From the NCBI GenBank assembly GCA_016708955.1, contig JADJES010000002.1:310001-374000 (forward strand): a stretch of 64,000 nucleotides of DNA, in the 5' to 3' direction. Position 1 is the stretch's first letter; every line of letters starts with the position of its first letter. Shown here piece by piece: positions 55,064 to 64,000 of the stretch. The notes under the pieces were generated by a model. That model was not told the origin of the DNA and did no database searches. It saw only the letters and a list, made by a program, of their open reading frames with translations. Source of the DNA: Nitrosomonas sp. GTDB lineage: Bacteria; Pseudomonadota; Gammaproteobacteria; Burkholderiales; Nitrosomonadaceae. A program made the position numbers and the translations under genes.

Positions 55064-55861
55064 GTGCGGATAGTGCTTATCTTAGAATATGACGGCAGCC
55101 GGTATTGCGGATGGCAAAGTCAACCGGCAGGCTGTTCGATTCAGGATGCACTTGAAACAGCTTTGTCTCAGATAGCAAAAGAAGCAATTCGCGTCATTAC
55201 AGCTGGACGTACCGATGCGGGAGTTCATGCACTTTATCAAGTGGTGCATTTTGATACGCTTGCTCAACGCCCTATCAGCGCATGGATACGTGGTGTGAAT
55301 GCGCTATTGCCAGGGGACATAGCGATACTGTGGGCAACCGAAGTATCAGATGAGTTTCATTCAAGATACAGTGCAATAGAGCGACGTTACATTTATTTGC
55401 TATTGAATCAACCAGTTAGACCTGGAATTCATGATAAAAAAGTAGGATGGTGCCATCAGCCGCTTGCGTTGGAGAAAATGCAAACTGCGGGTAATATCTT
55501 AATCGGTGAACATGACTTCTCTTCGTTTCGATCGGCCGAATGCCAGGCAAAATCCCCTATCCGGACAATGACACAATTGAATATCTCCCGCCAGGGAAAT
55601 TTATTGATTTTTGACTTGCGCGCTAATGCATTCCTGCAGCACATGGTGAGAAATATTATCGGTTGCCTTGTATATATTGGTAAAGGAAAGTATTCTGCTG
55701 AATGGATGTATGAATTGCTGGTAAGTCGTAATCGGATATACGCGGCACCCACTTTTTCTCCTGCAGGGCTATACTTGGCGAGTGTAAAATATGACTGCGG
55801 CTGGTGCATTCCGGAATTAGCCGAAGTGCCAATTATTCCAGGGCTATCCATCCGAAATTAA
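55064..55861 (+). CDS. truA: tRNA pseudouridine(38-40) synthase
   Basis: A 265-residue TruA: RIVLILEYDGSRYCGWQSQP, the catalytic Asp in ITAGRTDAGVHALYQVVHF, RYSAIERRYIYLLLN, GEHDFSSFRSAECQAKSP and NAFLQHMVRNIIGCLVYIG. It makes pseudouridine at positions 38-40 of tRNA anticodon stems. The start is GTG, since no in-frame ATG lies close upstream and the protein begins at the normal point. The gene stands between fimV and trpF as in related species. Confidence 0.95.
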   Translation: MRIVLILEYDGSRYCGWQSQPAGCSIQDALETALSQIAKEAIRVITAGRTDAGVHALYQVVHFDTLAQRPISAWIRGVNALLPGDIAILWATEVSDEFHSRYSAIERRYIYLLLNQPVRPGIHDKKVGWCHQPLALEKMQTAGNILIGEHDFSSFRSAECQAKSPIRTMTQLNISRQGNLLIFDLRANAFLQHMVRNIIGCLVYIGKGKYSAEWMYELLVSRNRIYAAPTFSPAGLYLASVKYDCGWCIPELAEVPIIPGLSIRN

Positions 55862-55886
55862 GGACTCAAGAAAGTTTATTAATATT

Positions 55887-56504
55887 ATGTCAGTCCGTGT
55901 AAAAGTATGTGGGATTACCCGTTGTGAAGATGCGCAAGCAGCAGTTCAATTGGGTGTGGATGCAATCGGTTTTGTTTTCTGGCAGCAAAGCGCACGTTAT
56001 ATTGATCCGGATTCGGCACGCCAGATTGCGGCAGATCTGCCGCCTTTTGTTTGTGCCGTCGGTGTTTATGTTGATCCCGATGTCGCATGGGTTGAAGAAA
56101 CCAGTAGAGTTGCCAAATTAAATCTGCTCCAGTTTCATGGTGATGAAACACCGGAATTTTGTAATCAATTTTCTCAGCCTTATATTAAGGCGATTAGAGT
56201 CAGACAAGACATAGATTTGCTACAATACGCAGAAAGATATAGGACTGCAAAAGCATTATTGCTGGATACTTATGCTGCAGATATGCCTGGTGGCACGGGA
56301 CATACTTTTAATTGGCAACTTATCCCGCAATATCTGCCATTGCCGCTTATTCTTTCTGGTGGTTTAAATCCAGATAATGTGGTAATGGCAATTCAGAAAA
56401 CTCAGCCGTGGGCGGTTGATGTTTCAAGTGGCGTGGAAGCTTCAAAAGGTATTAAAGATGAGAAAAAAATTTTTGCTTTCATGCAAGGAGTGAAACAATT
56501 GTGA
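55887..56504 (+). CDS. trpF: Phosphoribosylanthranilate isomerase
   Basis: A 205-residue TIM barrel: VKVCGITRCEDAQAAVQLGVDAIGFVFW with the catalytic Cys, LLQFHGDETPEFCNQF, LLLDTYAADMPGGTGHTFNW and the phosphate-binding LILSGGLNPDNVV and VDVSSGVEASKGIKD. It performs the third step of tryptophan synthesis from anthranilate. The end overlaps the trpB GTG start (GTGA), so translation is coupled. Confidence 0.96.
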   Translation: MSVRVKVCGITRCEDAQAAVQLGVDAIGFVFWQQSARYIDPDSARQIAADLPPFVCAVGVYVDPDVAWVEETSRVAKLNLLQFHGDETPEFCNQFSQPYIKAIRVRQDIDLLQYAERYRTAKALLLDTYAADMPGGTGHTFNWQLIPQYLPLPLILSGGLNPDNVVMAIQKTQPWAVDVSSGVEASKGIKDEKKIFAFMQGVKQL

Positions 56505-57700
56505 GTGCTTACGATCTCCCCAATAAGAATGGTCACTTTGGACCTTATGGAGGCATATTTGTTGCTGAAACATTAATTTCTGCACTGGAGGATTTACGCA
56601 AGCAGTATGAATTTTATCGTGATGATCCGGATTTTCAGGCAGAATTTGCCTATGAGTTAAAACATTATGTAGGACGCCCCAGTCCAATCTATCACGCCAA
56701 AAGATGGTCTGAGCATTTGGGTGGTGCGCAAATACTTTTAAAACGTGAAGATTTGAATCATACCGGCGCGCATAAAATAAACAATACAATCGGACAAGCA
56801 TTGCTTGCCCGGCGCATGGGTAAGAAACGCGTCATTGCTGAAACGGGTGCCGGTCAACATGGCGTGGCCAGTGCAACAGTGGCAGCTCGGTATGGCATGG
56901 AATGCGTTGTTTATATGGGCTCTGAAGATGTTAGACGACAGGCTACCAATGTCTATCGCATGAAACTCTTGGGTGCAACAGTGGTGCCGGTAGAATCGGG
57001 ATCTCGAACGTTAAAAGATGCGTTAAATGAGGCCATGCGTGACTGGGTTACTAATGTTGAGAACACTTTTTATATCATTGGCACAGTCGCCGGACCGCAC
57101 CCATATCCGATGATGGTCAGGGATTTTCAGGCGATTATAGGAAAAGAAGCCAAGGTGCAGATGCAAGAGGATTTCAATAGGCAACCGGATGCGCTCATTG
57201 CCTGTGTCGGTGGGGGATCAAATGCGATCGGCTTATTCTATCCGTATATTGATGATGTGAATGTCCGGTTGATTGGTGTGGAAGCGGCGGGAAAAGGTAT
57301 TGATACCAACCAGCATGCGGCGACCTTATCAACGGGTAGACCCGGAGTATTACATGGAAACCGTACCTATCTCATCCAGGATGAGAATGGTCAGATTGTT
57401 GAAACACATTCTATATCAGCCGGTCTTGATTACCCCGGCGTTGGGCCGGAACATGCCTGGCTTAAAGATTGCGGGCGTGCAGAATATGTTGCAATTACCG
57501 ATGATGAAGCGCTAGAAGCATTTCATACACTCTGTCGTTATGAAGGCATAATGCCAGCGTTGGAATCAAGCCATGCTCTGGCTTATGCTGCTAAATATGC
57601 GCCTACACTACCGAAAGACAAATTGCTATTGGTTAATTTATCCGGTCGAGGTGACAAGGATATGGCAACTGTTGCGCAAATGTCCGGGTTAACGCTTTAG
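56501..57700 (+). CDS. trpB: Tryptophan synthase beta chain
   Basis: A 399-residue PLP enzyme: GHFGPYGGIFVAETLISAL, KREDLNHTGAHKINNTIGQAL with the PLP lysine, AETGAGQHGVASATVAA, CVGGGSNAIGLFYPY and LLVNLSGRGDKDMATV. It condenses indole with serine. GTG start overlapping the trpF stop, preceded by AAGGAG within trpF. The alpha chain gene follows after 64 bp. Confidence 0.97.
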   Translation: MSAYDLPNKNGHFGPYGGIFVAETLISALEDLRKQYEFYRDDPDFQAEFAYELKHYVGRPSPIYHAKRWSEHLGGAQILLKREDLNHTGAHKINNTIGQALLARRMGKKRVIAETGAGQHGVASATVAARYGMECVVYMGSEDVRRQATNVYRMKLLGATVVPVESGSRTLKDALNEAMRDWVTNVENTFYIIGTVAGPHPYPMMVRDFQAIIGKEAKVQMQEDFNRQPDALIACVGGGSNAIGLFYPYIDDVNVRLIGVEAAGKGIDTNQHAATLSTGRPGVLHGNRTYLIQDENGQIVETHSISAGLDYPGVGPEHAWLKDCGRAEYVAITDDEALEAFHTLCRYEGIMPALESSHALAYAAKYAPTLPKDKLLLVNLSGRGDKDMATVAQMSGLTL

Positions 57701-57764
57701 CATTTCTATAATCAGTGTTGTGCATGTGTATTTTTCCGAAAAGAATTGAGAACGGATTGAGCCG

Positions 57765-58628
57765 ATGAGCCTAGATGGTTTTAAAAATTTAATGAATTTT
57801 TTTAGTGGACAAGGGGATACTAAAAAAATAAATCGTATTGCGAAAACATTTTCTGCATTAATAAAACAAAATCGAAAAGCTTTAATTCCCTTTATCACGG
57901 CTGGCGATCCTAATCCGGAAATCACGGTCCAATTAATGCATCAGCTCGTTCAATCAGGTGCTGACATCATAGAGTTAGGCATACCCTTTTCAGATCCGAT
58001 GGCTGATGGACCTACGATACAGAGATCTTCGGAGCGTGCTTTAAAACATCATGTGAGTCTGAATGGTGTGCTGGATATGGTTGCCGAATTCAGAAAAACG
58101 GATACGGATACACCCGTTGTTTTGATGGGATATGCAAATCCTATTGAAGCATTGGGTTATGAATTGTTTGCACTCAAAGCAAAAGCGTGTGGTATTGATG
58201 GTATTCTAATCGTTGATTATCCGCCTGAAGAATCAGGTGAGTGGGTGCAATGCTTGGATCGGCACGGGATTGATGCAATCTTCTTGCTATCTCCCACAAC
58301 ACCTCAGGAACGTATTGAACAAGTAGCAAAAATGGCGAAAGGCTATATTTATTATGTTTCGTTAAAGGGTGTAACCGGCGCATCACACCTTGATCTTCAA
58401 GATGTAAGTGTTATGTTGAAGCAACTGCGTCAGTATATTTCGCTACCGATTGGCGTTGGGTTTGGTATTCGTGATGGAGTAACAGCTAAAGCAGTGGCCG
58501 GTCTGGCGGACGCCGTGGTAGTCGGTAGCCGAATTATAGAAGAAATTGAGAAATCTGATGGCGAAGAGCTACTACATAATGTAGGAAACTTGTTAAATAC
58601 GTTACGCAAAGCCATCGATGAAAATTAA
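57765..58628 (+). CDS. trpA: Tryptophan synthase alpha chain
   Basis: TIM barrel with ALIPFITAGDPNPE, the catalytic Glu in DIIELGIPFSDPMADGPTIQRSSERAL, MGYANPIEALGYE, GILIVDYPPEE, LLSPTTPQERI, YVSLKGVTGA and PIGVGFGIRDGVTA. It cleaves indole-3-glycerol phosphate. With this start the protein is 287 aa, ~18 residues longer than usual; ATG 57795 shortens it by ten residues and cannot be excluded. The extra N-terminus (SLDGFKNLMNFFSGQGDTK) is unlike the family. Followed by accD as in many betaproteobacteria. Confidence 0.94.
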   Translation: MSLDGFKNLMNFFSGQGDTKKINRIAKTFSALIKQNRKALIPFITAGDPNPEITVQLMHQLVQSGADIIELGIPFSDPMADGPTIQRSSERALKHHVSLNGVLDMVAEFRKTDTDTPVVLMGYANPIEALGYELFALKAKACGIDGILIVDYPPEESGEWVQCLDRHGIDAIFLLSPTTPQERIEQVAKMAKGYIYYVSLKGVTGASHLDLQDVSVMLKQLRQYISLPIGVGFGIRDGVTAKAVAGLADAVVVGSRIIEEIEKSDGEELLHNVGNLLNTLRKAIDEN

Positions 58629-58664
58629 AGCAATATTCAACCTACAGTTTAGGAAACGATACGC

Positions 58665-59534
58665 ATGAGTTGGTTTCAGAATATTATTCCACCAAAAATT
58701 AAAAGAAAAGAAACCGGCGAAAAGAAAATTGTTCCAGAAGGTTTGTGGAGTAAATGTAGCACCTGTGAAGCTGTTTTATATTACACAGATTTGGTTAAGA
58801 ATCTGAATGTTTGTCCTAAATGCGATTATCATAATCGTATTTCAGCAAGAAACCGCCTTGATTTGTTGCTTGATCCTAATGGACGGAATGAGATTGGTGC
58901 TGAGGTAATTGCAACCGACGCGCTTAAGTTTAAAGACAGTAAACGCTATGTAGATCGATTAGCGCAAGCAAAGGAAAGTACTGATGAAGATGATTCTTTG
59001 GTTGTAATGCAAGGAACCATCAAGACTGTTCCGGTAGTCGTCGCAGTATTTGAATTCGGTTTTATGGGCGGCTCAATGGGCTCTGTTGTCGGCGAGCGTT
59101 TTGTCCGTGGTGTTAAAACGTGCATTAGTCAACATTTGCCATTTATATGTTTTAGTGCCAGTGGCGGCGCACGTATGCAGGAAGGTTTGTTTTCGCTGAT
59201 GCAAATGGCTAAAACGACTGCCGCCCTGACACGGTTAAGCCATAACAAATTACCTTTTATCTCCGTATTGACAGATCCAACCATGGGTGGTGTTTCAGCA
59301 AGCTTCGCCTTTATTGGTGATGTAGTCATTGCAGAGCCAGGTGCACTTATCGGATTTGCCGGCCCGCGCGTTATTGAGCAGACAGTGCGTCAAACACTTC
59401 CCGAAGGCTTCCAGCGGGCTGAATTCTTATTGCAGCATGGCGCGATTGATATGATCGTGGATCGAAGACAAATGCGCGATAAGCTTGTCAATCTTTGTAC
59501 GCAACTGATGCGTGTGCCTGCGCCCATATCCTAG
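58665..59534 (+). CDS. accD: Acetyl-CoA carboxylase carboxyltransferase beta subunit
   Basis: A 289-residue subunit with the N-terminal C4 zinc finger (CSTCEAVLYY...NVCPKCDYHNRIS) and the crotonase-fold core: VGERFVRG, CFSASGGARMQEGLFSLMQMAK, LTDPTMGGVSASFAFIGDVVIAEPGALIGFAGPRVIEQT. With AccA it transfers the carboxyl group to acetyl-CoA, the first step of fatty-acid synthesis. The frame is intact. It lies between trpA and folC. Confidence 0.96.
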   Translation: MSWFQNIIPPKIKRKETGEKKIVPEGLWSKCSTCEAVLYYTDLVKNLNVCPKCDYHNRISARNRLDLLLDPNGRNEIGAEVIATDALKFKDSKRYVDRLAQAKESTDEDDSLVVMQGTIKTVPVVVAVFEFGFMGGSMGSVVGERFVRGVKTCISQHLPFICFSASGGARMQEGLFSLMQMAKTTAALTRLSHNKLPFISVLTDPTMGGVSASFAFIGDVVIAEPGALIGFAGPRVIEQTVRQTLPEGFQRAEFLLQHGAIDMIVDRRQMRDKLVNLCTQLMRVPAPIS

Positions 59535-59593
59535 TTAAAGTAATCCATACTTCAATATTTTGCTATTGTAGGATAACTAGTGGTTCATATTAC

Positions 59594-60896
59594 ATGAATG
59601 CACCAAGTAGAGAATCTGACTCACTCGTTGACTGGTTAACTTATCTTGAAGCGCTTCATCCAAAAACCATAGAAATGGGATTGGATCGTGTGAATCAGGT
59701 TAAGTTGGAACTTGGACTAGCCCTAAATTTCCTATTATTCTAGTGGGTGGTACAAACGGTAAAGGTTCAGTGTGTGCGATGTTAGAATCGATATTGTGTT
59801 GTGCCGGTTATCAAGTAGGATGCTATACCTCACCGCATTTACTTCGCTATAACGAGCGCGTGCGTATCGACAAAAAAGAGGTTGATGATGAAATATTCTG
59901 CAACACATTTGCGAAAATAAATGTCGCAAGAAAAAATTGTCAGACTTCTTTAACTTTTTTGAGTTTGGCACGTTGGCCGCGATGTGTTTGTTTATTCAGG
60001 ATGAAGTTGATGTGGCAATTTTGGAAGTGGGGCTGGGTGGTCGTCTTGATGCAGTCAATATATTTGATGCGGATTGTTCAATTTTAACCAGCATTGATTT
60101 AGATCACATGGAGTACCTTGGAGATACGAGGGAAAAGATAGGATTTGAGAAAGCCGCGATTTTTAGAAAAAACAAACCGGCCATTTGTGCGGAAATTGAT
60201 CTGCCCGATTCGGTTAATCAGCTAGTTGAAAATATTGGTGCAAATTTTTATCAATTTGCAAAAGCATTTGGTTTTTCTAAGGAAGATACGCAATGGGATT
60301 TCTGGGGGCCGAAGGGGTGGCGGTATTCTTTGCCTTTACCCGCTTTGCGCGGTGAGAAACAGTTGAAAAACGCGAGTACTTGCTTGGCTGCACTAGACAC
60401 GCTGAGCGAATTGTTGCCTGTCAGTATGAATGACGTACGTCAAGGGTTAACTGAAGCGGTCATACCAGGCCGGTTTCAGGTTATTTCGACGCAACCTATG
60501 ATTATCCTGGATGTGGCACACAATCCGGCTGCAGCTTCTGTTTTGTCTGAAAATTTAGCTGCAACAAAACCGGCTGGTCATACCTATGCAGTATTTGCGA
60601 TGTTGCAGGATAAAGACATTTTTGGAGTGATTCAGGAATTAAAAAATGATATTGATTTCTGGCTGGTATCATCTATTCATACGCCTCGAGCTGCTACTGC
60701 TGATTATTTAATTAGTGAGATTCATAAAGCCGGTATTTCAAATGATAAGAATGTCATTTATAAGTTTTCGGATTGTGTGGCGGCTTTTGTTTTTGCCTGT
60801 GAACAAGCAACTAAAAATGATAGAATCTGCATATTCGGATCTTTCTATACGGTGGGTGACGTGTTGCGTTATTTAAACACGCTGCAAAGCAAGTAA
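59594..60896 (+). CDS. folC: Folylpolyglutamate/dihydrofolate synthase (two frameshifts)
   Basis: Start MNAPSRESDSLVDWLTYLEALHPKTIEMGLDRV. The frame breaks near 59722 (resuming KFPIILVGGTNGKGSVCAMLESIL, the P-loop) and near 59945 (resuming FEFGTLAAMCLFIQDEVDVAILEVGLGGRLDAVNIFDAD). The rest is intact: ITSIDLDHMEYLGDTREKIGFEKAAIFR-like block, PGRFQVIS, DVAHNPAAA and CIFGSFYTVGDVL. Total ~434 aa, the usual size. FolC adds glutamates to folates and is essential where no second copy exists; both breaks lie next to homopolymers, pointing to sequence error. Confidence 0.9.
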
Positions 60897-60912
60897 TAAT
60901 TGGATATTTCAA

Positions 60913-61590
60913 ATGACTAAAAATATCAGCGAGGAAGAATTATTACTACGAAAGCGCGCGAGAAGACGTTTGGTTGGCGCTATCATTCTAGTTCTCATTT
61001 CGGTAACTGTGTTGCCGATTATTTTTGATGAGCCAAAATCTGAGAATGAGAAACATGAAATTGCTATTAATTTGCCAATACCCAATCAAAACGACAGGAA
61101 TAGTTTTGCACCTAAAGCAGAATCAGTTGACCGAGAATCTATTCATGGCGTAGATGCATTACCCGAATCACAGAGCAAACCTAAGGATACTCCGCAAAAT
61201 GTCGAGGAAAGCATCGAAGTATCCGGTGAGCAGAAACGCATTCCGATTCCAGGCATTAAACCGAAAATTAATAAACATACCGTTGAATTAAAAAATACTG
61301 CTGCAGCAAATATTGCAACCGCCGTCGCGGTGACAACGCCTACTACAGCTGCAGATACGACAAAGGGGTTTGTCGTACAGTTAGGTGCATTTTCTGATCA
61401 ATTAAAAGCAAAGCAACAACAGGCAAATTTGGCATCAAATGGATTTAAGGCCTATACGGAAACACTTAAAATCGATAATAATGAAGTGACGCGTGTGCGT
61501 ATTGGGCCTTTTATGGGCCGAAGCGCTGCGGAGAATGAATTAAAAAAGCTTAAGAAAATCGGCTTGGATGGGGTGGTGGTGCCAAGATGA
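60913..61590 (+). CDS. dedD: SPOR-domain cell-division protein (DedD-like)
   Basis: A 225-residue inner-membrane protein: short basic cytoplasmic start (LLLRKRARRRLVGA), one membrane helix (IILVLISVTVLPIIF) followed by DEPKSEN, a Pro/Lys/Glu-rich linker and a C-terminal SPOR domain (about residues 154-225, GFVVQLGAFSDQLKAKQQQANL, VTRVRIGPFMGRSAAENELKKL). SPOR domains bind denuded septal peptidoglycan. The folC-dedD-cvpA-purF order is conserved. Confidence 0.9.
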   Translation: MTKNISEEELLLRKRARRRLVGAIILVLISVTVLPIIFDEPKSENEKHEIAINLPIPNQNDRNSFAPKAESVDRESIHGVDALPESQSKPKDTPQNVEESIEVSGEQKRIPIPGIKPKINKHTVELKNTAAANIATAVAVTTPTTAADTTKGFVVQLGAFSDQLKAKQQQANLASNGFKAYTETLKIDNNEVTRVRIGPFMGRSAAENELKKLKKIGLDGVVVPR

Positions 61591-61690
61591 TTGTGAAGTT
61601 TGATGAGAGTCTAGGCATACTATCTCTCTCAACTCTTGAGTAACTTTAATTTAAAATGCTTAATCACAAGAACTGTATCAATTCTAGCCA

Positions 61691-62197
61691 ATGACTGTTT
61701 TTGATTATGTTGTATCCGGTATTTTTCTTGTATCGATAATTCTAAGTATAATTCGAGGATTTGTTCGCGAAGCATTGTCTGTTGCTGGTTGGATTGTTGC
61801 TTTTATAGTAGCTAGCGCGTATGCATCATTCTTTGAACAATTTCTTCCTACGGAATTAACTGGCGAAACACTCCGTATTTCTATTGCATTTGTTTTAGCA
61901 TTTCTTTCTGTATTGCTTATCACAGCCCTGGCGACAATGATGTTGTCTGTTTTAATTAAAGGTATTGGGTTAGGGTTTATTGATCGATTGCTTGGTTCTG
62001 TATTCGGCTTTATCAGAGCACTTGTTATTGTAATGTTACTGGTTCTGATCTCTGGATTAACAACGATTCCTAATCAAGTATTCTGGCAGCAAGCTGTTTT
62101 AAGCCGCCCGCTGGAAGGGATAGCAATACAAATTTTGCCCTGGTTGCCAAATGATCTGTCAAAGCGTATCAGCTACGAAAGAAAAGAAAATTCTTAA
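61691..62197 (+). CDS. cvpA: CvpA-family inner membrane protein
   Basis: A 168-residue protein with four hydrophobic helices: TVFDYVVSGIFLVSIILSIIRGFVREALSVAGWIVAF is the usual beginning, followed by LRISIAFVLAFLSVLLI and GFIDRLLGSVFGFIRALVIVMLLVL. CvpA was named for colicin V production and is linked to envelope homeostasis. It is upstream of purF as in many proteobacteria. Confidence 0.93.
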   Translation: MTVFDYVVSGIFLVSIILSIIRGFVREALSVAGWIVAFIVASAYASFFEQFLPTELTGETLRISIAFVLAFLSVLLITALATMMLSVLIKGIGLGFIDRLLGSVFGFIRALVIVMLLVLISGLTTIPNQVFWQQAVLSRPLEGIAIQILPWLPNDLSKRISYERKENS

Positions 62198-62300
62198 TAT
62201 GATTCACTACGCTCTCACTTGTATGATTACGATTCCATTTGTTAAATATTTTCAATCCACATCTTTAAGTTGATTAGAGCAAATCTTACGGAGTATTTCT

Positions 62301-63821
62301 ATGTGTGGAATTCTCGGCATTGTTGCAAAATCGCCAGCGAATCAATTGCTTTATGATGGCTTATTAATGCTGCAGCATCGTGGGCAAGATGCAAGCGGTA
62401 TAGTAACCGCACAAGGCAATACTTTTCATATGCACAAAGGCCTTGGATTGGTGCGTGATGTATTTCGTACCCGGAATATGCGAGCGTTAGCGGGTAATAT
62501 CGGTATTGGCCATGTGCGTTATCCCACAGCCGGATCTGCCAATTCCTCAGCGGAGGCGCAACCTTTTTATGTGAATTCACCTTTTGGTATTGTACTAAGC
62601 CATAATGGGAATCTGACAAATGCGGAAGAACTTAGCCAAGAATTATTTAGGGCTGACTTAAGGCATGTCAACACTAACTCAGATACGGAAGTTCTCCTGA
62701 ATGTTCTCGCACACGAATTACAGGAAAGCACGCGTAATTGCCAACTTGATCCTGCCACAATCTTTACGGCTGTATCGGGTGTACATAAGCGTTGCAAAGG
62801 TGCCTATGCTGTTATAGCCATGATTGCCGGATACGGGTTGTTAGCTTTCCGCGATCCATATGGCATACGCCCGTTAGTTTTTGGCACGGTAGAGAGTGAA
62901 AATGGGCACGAATACCTGATTGCTTCAGAGAGTGTGGCTCTCGATACATTGGGCTTTAAACTGATACGCGATGTGGCGCCAGGAGAGGCTATTTTTATTG
63001 ATGAGGCTGGGAATTTCTACAACAAACAATGTGCAACCGAGTATTCATTGAATCCTTGTATTTTTGAATATGTATACCTGGCCCGGCCTGATTCCGTGAT
63101 TGATGGTATTTCGGTCTATGAAACACGATTGAACATGGGCGAGCATCTCGCTGAAAAAATTAGAAAATCAATGCAGCATCTGGATATTGATGTGGTAATT
63201 CCGATACCTGATTCAAGCCGTCCGAGTGCCTTACAACTCGCCAATCAATTGGGGGTTAATTTTCGCGAAGGTTTTGTTAAGAATCGTTATGTCGGTCGTA
63301 CCTTTATCATGCCGGGTCAACAACAACGACGTAAATCAGTGCGCCAGAAACTCAATGCAATAGGCATAGAATTCCGTGGCAAAAATGTTTTATTAGTTGA
63401 TGATTCAATTGTACGTGGCACTACAAGTCGCGAGATAGTGCAGATGGCGCGTGAGGCTGGCGCACATAAAATTTATTTTGCATCCGCAGCCCCCCCAGTG
63501 AGATACCCCAATGTGTACGGTATAGATATGCCTACGCGCCAAGAATTAATTGCAACCGATCGAAGCACAGAGGAAATTTGTAATGAAATTGGCGCAGATT
63601 ATCTGATTTATCAAGATCTGGAGGCACTTAGCCGTGCCATCTCAAAAATCTCACCGACAGTAAAAAATTTTGAGACTTCATGTTTTGATGGAAACTATAT
63701 CACAGGCGATGTAACAGCAGAATATTTACGCACCATTGAATTACAACGAAATTCCAGTCAATCTTTTTTGCAAACCAAATCCAATACACAACTTGATTTA
63801 AGTCTGGTTTTCTCTGATTAG
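62301..63821 (+). CDS. purF: Amidophosphoribosyltransferase
   Basis: A 506-residue enzyme. Cys2 (MCGILGIV) is the glutaminase nucleophile; GIGHVRYPTAGS, LSHNGNLTNAEEL, FRDPYGIRPLVFG, IPDSSRPSALQLA and the PRPP loop VLLVDDSIVRGTTS are present. It makes phosphoribosylamine, the first step of purine synthesis. The frame is intact with GGAG upstream of the ATG. metZ begins 124 bp later. Confidence 0.97.
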   Translation: MCGILGIVAKSPANQLLYDGLLMLQHRGQDASGIVTAQGNTFHMHKGLGLVRDVFRTRNMRALAGNIGIGHVRYPTAGSANSSAEAQPFYVNSPFGIVLSHNGNLTNAEELSQELFRADLRHVNTNSDTEVLLNVLAHELQESTRNCQLDPATIFTAVSGVHKRCKGAYAVIAMIAGYGLLAFRDPYGIRPLVFGTVESENGHEYLIASESVALDTLGFKLIRDVAPGEAIFIDEAGNFYNKQCATEYSLNPCIFEYVYLARPDSVIDGISVYETRLNMGEHLAEKIRKSMQHLDIDVVIPIPDSSRPSALQLANQLGVNFREGFVKNRYVGRTFIMPGQQQRRKSVRQKLNAIGIEFRGKNVLLVDDSIVRGTTSREIVQMAREAGAHKIYFASAAPPVRYPNVYGIDMPTRQELIATDRSTEEICNEIGADYLIYQDLEALSRAISKISPTVKNFETSCFDGNYITGDVTAEYLRTIELQRNSSQSFLQTKSNTQLDLSLVFSD

Positions 63822-63945
63822 TAATTTTTTTAGATTTAATTGGTTACACTTTTCCATTCTTACGACAATCAGATAAATAGTAGTGAACACGAAAATATTT
63901 CCAGATTGTTAACATTTTTACGTTTTTGCTTGAGGTTTTATATAC

Positions 63946-64000
63946 ATGTCTGATCATTTACAGCCAGAGACACTTGCACTCCATACCGGTATTCATCGTA
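63946..64000 (+). CDS. metZ: O-succinylhomoserine sulfhydrylase MetZ (3' partial)
   Basis: Only the first 18 codons are in the window: MSDHLQPETLALHTGIHR matches the beginning of MetZ/MetB-type PLP enzymes (ETLAxHTGxxR), and metZ regularly follows purF in betaproteobacteria. It would make homocysteine from O-succinylhomoserine and sulfide. Assignment rests on this short piece and gene order. Confidence 0.75.
   Translation, partial: MSDHLQPETLALHTGIHR

Noticed and set aside
1..64000. CRISPR arrays, tRNA or rRNA genes
   Set aside because: No regularly spaced repeats and no cloverleaf-like or rRNA segments were recognised by eye; short or divergent tRNAs could still be missed without a covariance search.

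Overview
The window looks like a chromosomal segment of an ammonia-oxidising betaproteobacterium of the Nitrosomonas type. The support is an Rh-type (Rh50-like) ammonium transporter and the betaproteobacterial block leuC-leuD-leuB-asd-fimV-truA-trpF-trpB-trpA-accD-folC-dedD-cvpA-purF-metZ. This assignment is inference; no rRNA or tRNA gene was recognised.

Layout. (1) About 1-10.4 kb is a decaying accessory region. It holds the end of a DUF4143 ATPase, four toxin-antitoxin-type loci or remnants (HicBA, BrnTA, a RelE-like pair, a Fic relic), a tandemly duplicated and doubly broken slp lipoprotein gene, a frameshifted surface-protein relic, an IS1595-type relic and an ISL3-type element with an exact 8-bp target duplication. 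(2) 10.4-15.2 kb carries hrpA (two frameshifts) and a GlpF-type aquaporin. (3) About 15.6-39.4 kb is a very large zinc-starvation island. It has a ZnuD-like TonB receptor with two related secreted proteins, a ZIP transporter, three COG0523 metallochaperone GTPases, a WD40 protein, duplicate copies of zinc-dependent enzymes (CysRS, QueD, ThrRS, dihydroorotase, HisI), a DUF1826 protein, the regulator Zur, an all3515-like PEP-CTERM protein, a DksA2 lacking two zinc-finger cysteines, and a ZrgA/DUF3299/ABC module. Two Zur-box-like palindromes precede the receptor and the third GTPase. The duplicated HisI and dihydroorotase have each lost one canonical metal ligand, as expected for low-zinc stand-ins. 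(4) 39.5-46 kb has a DUF547 gene truncated by a MITE, a glutathione S-transferase divergent from an HxlR regulator with two operator-like palindromes, the Rh transporter, and a rubrerythrin/Fe-S oxidoreductase/DUF3501/CNP1 operon. (5) 46.5-64 kb is conserved housekeeping: leucine, lysine/threonine, tryptophan, fatty-acid, folate, purine and methionine biosynthesis plus FimV and TruA.

The genes of the zinc island fit together. The receptor and secreted proteins would capture metal outside, ZIP and ABC systems would move it, the GTPases would allocate it, and the paralogues would replace zinc-demanding enzymes, all under the local Zur. A caution for the whole window: single-base frameshifts interrupt several essential genes (asd, folC) and other conserved genes (hrpA, thrS paralogue, rubrerythrin), several of them at homopolymers, and a roughly 250-bp extremely GC-rich block interrupts the cysS paralogue. 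Some of these are probably sequence or assembly errors, whereas the first 10 kb shows genuine decay (deletions, IS insertions, tandem duplication).
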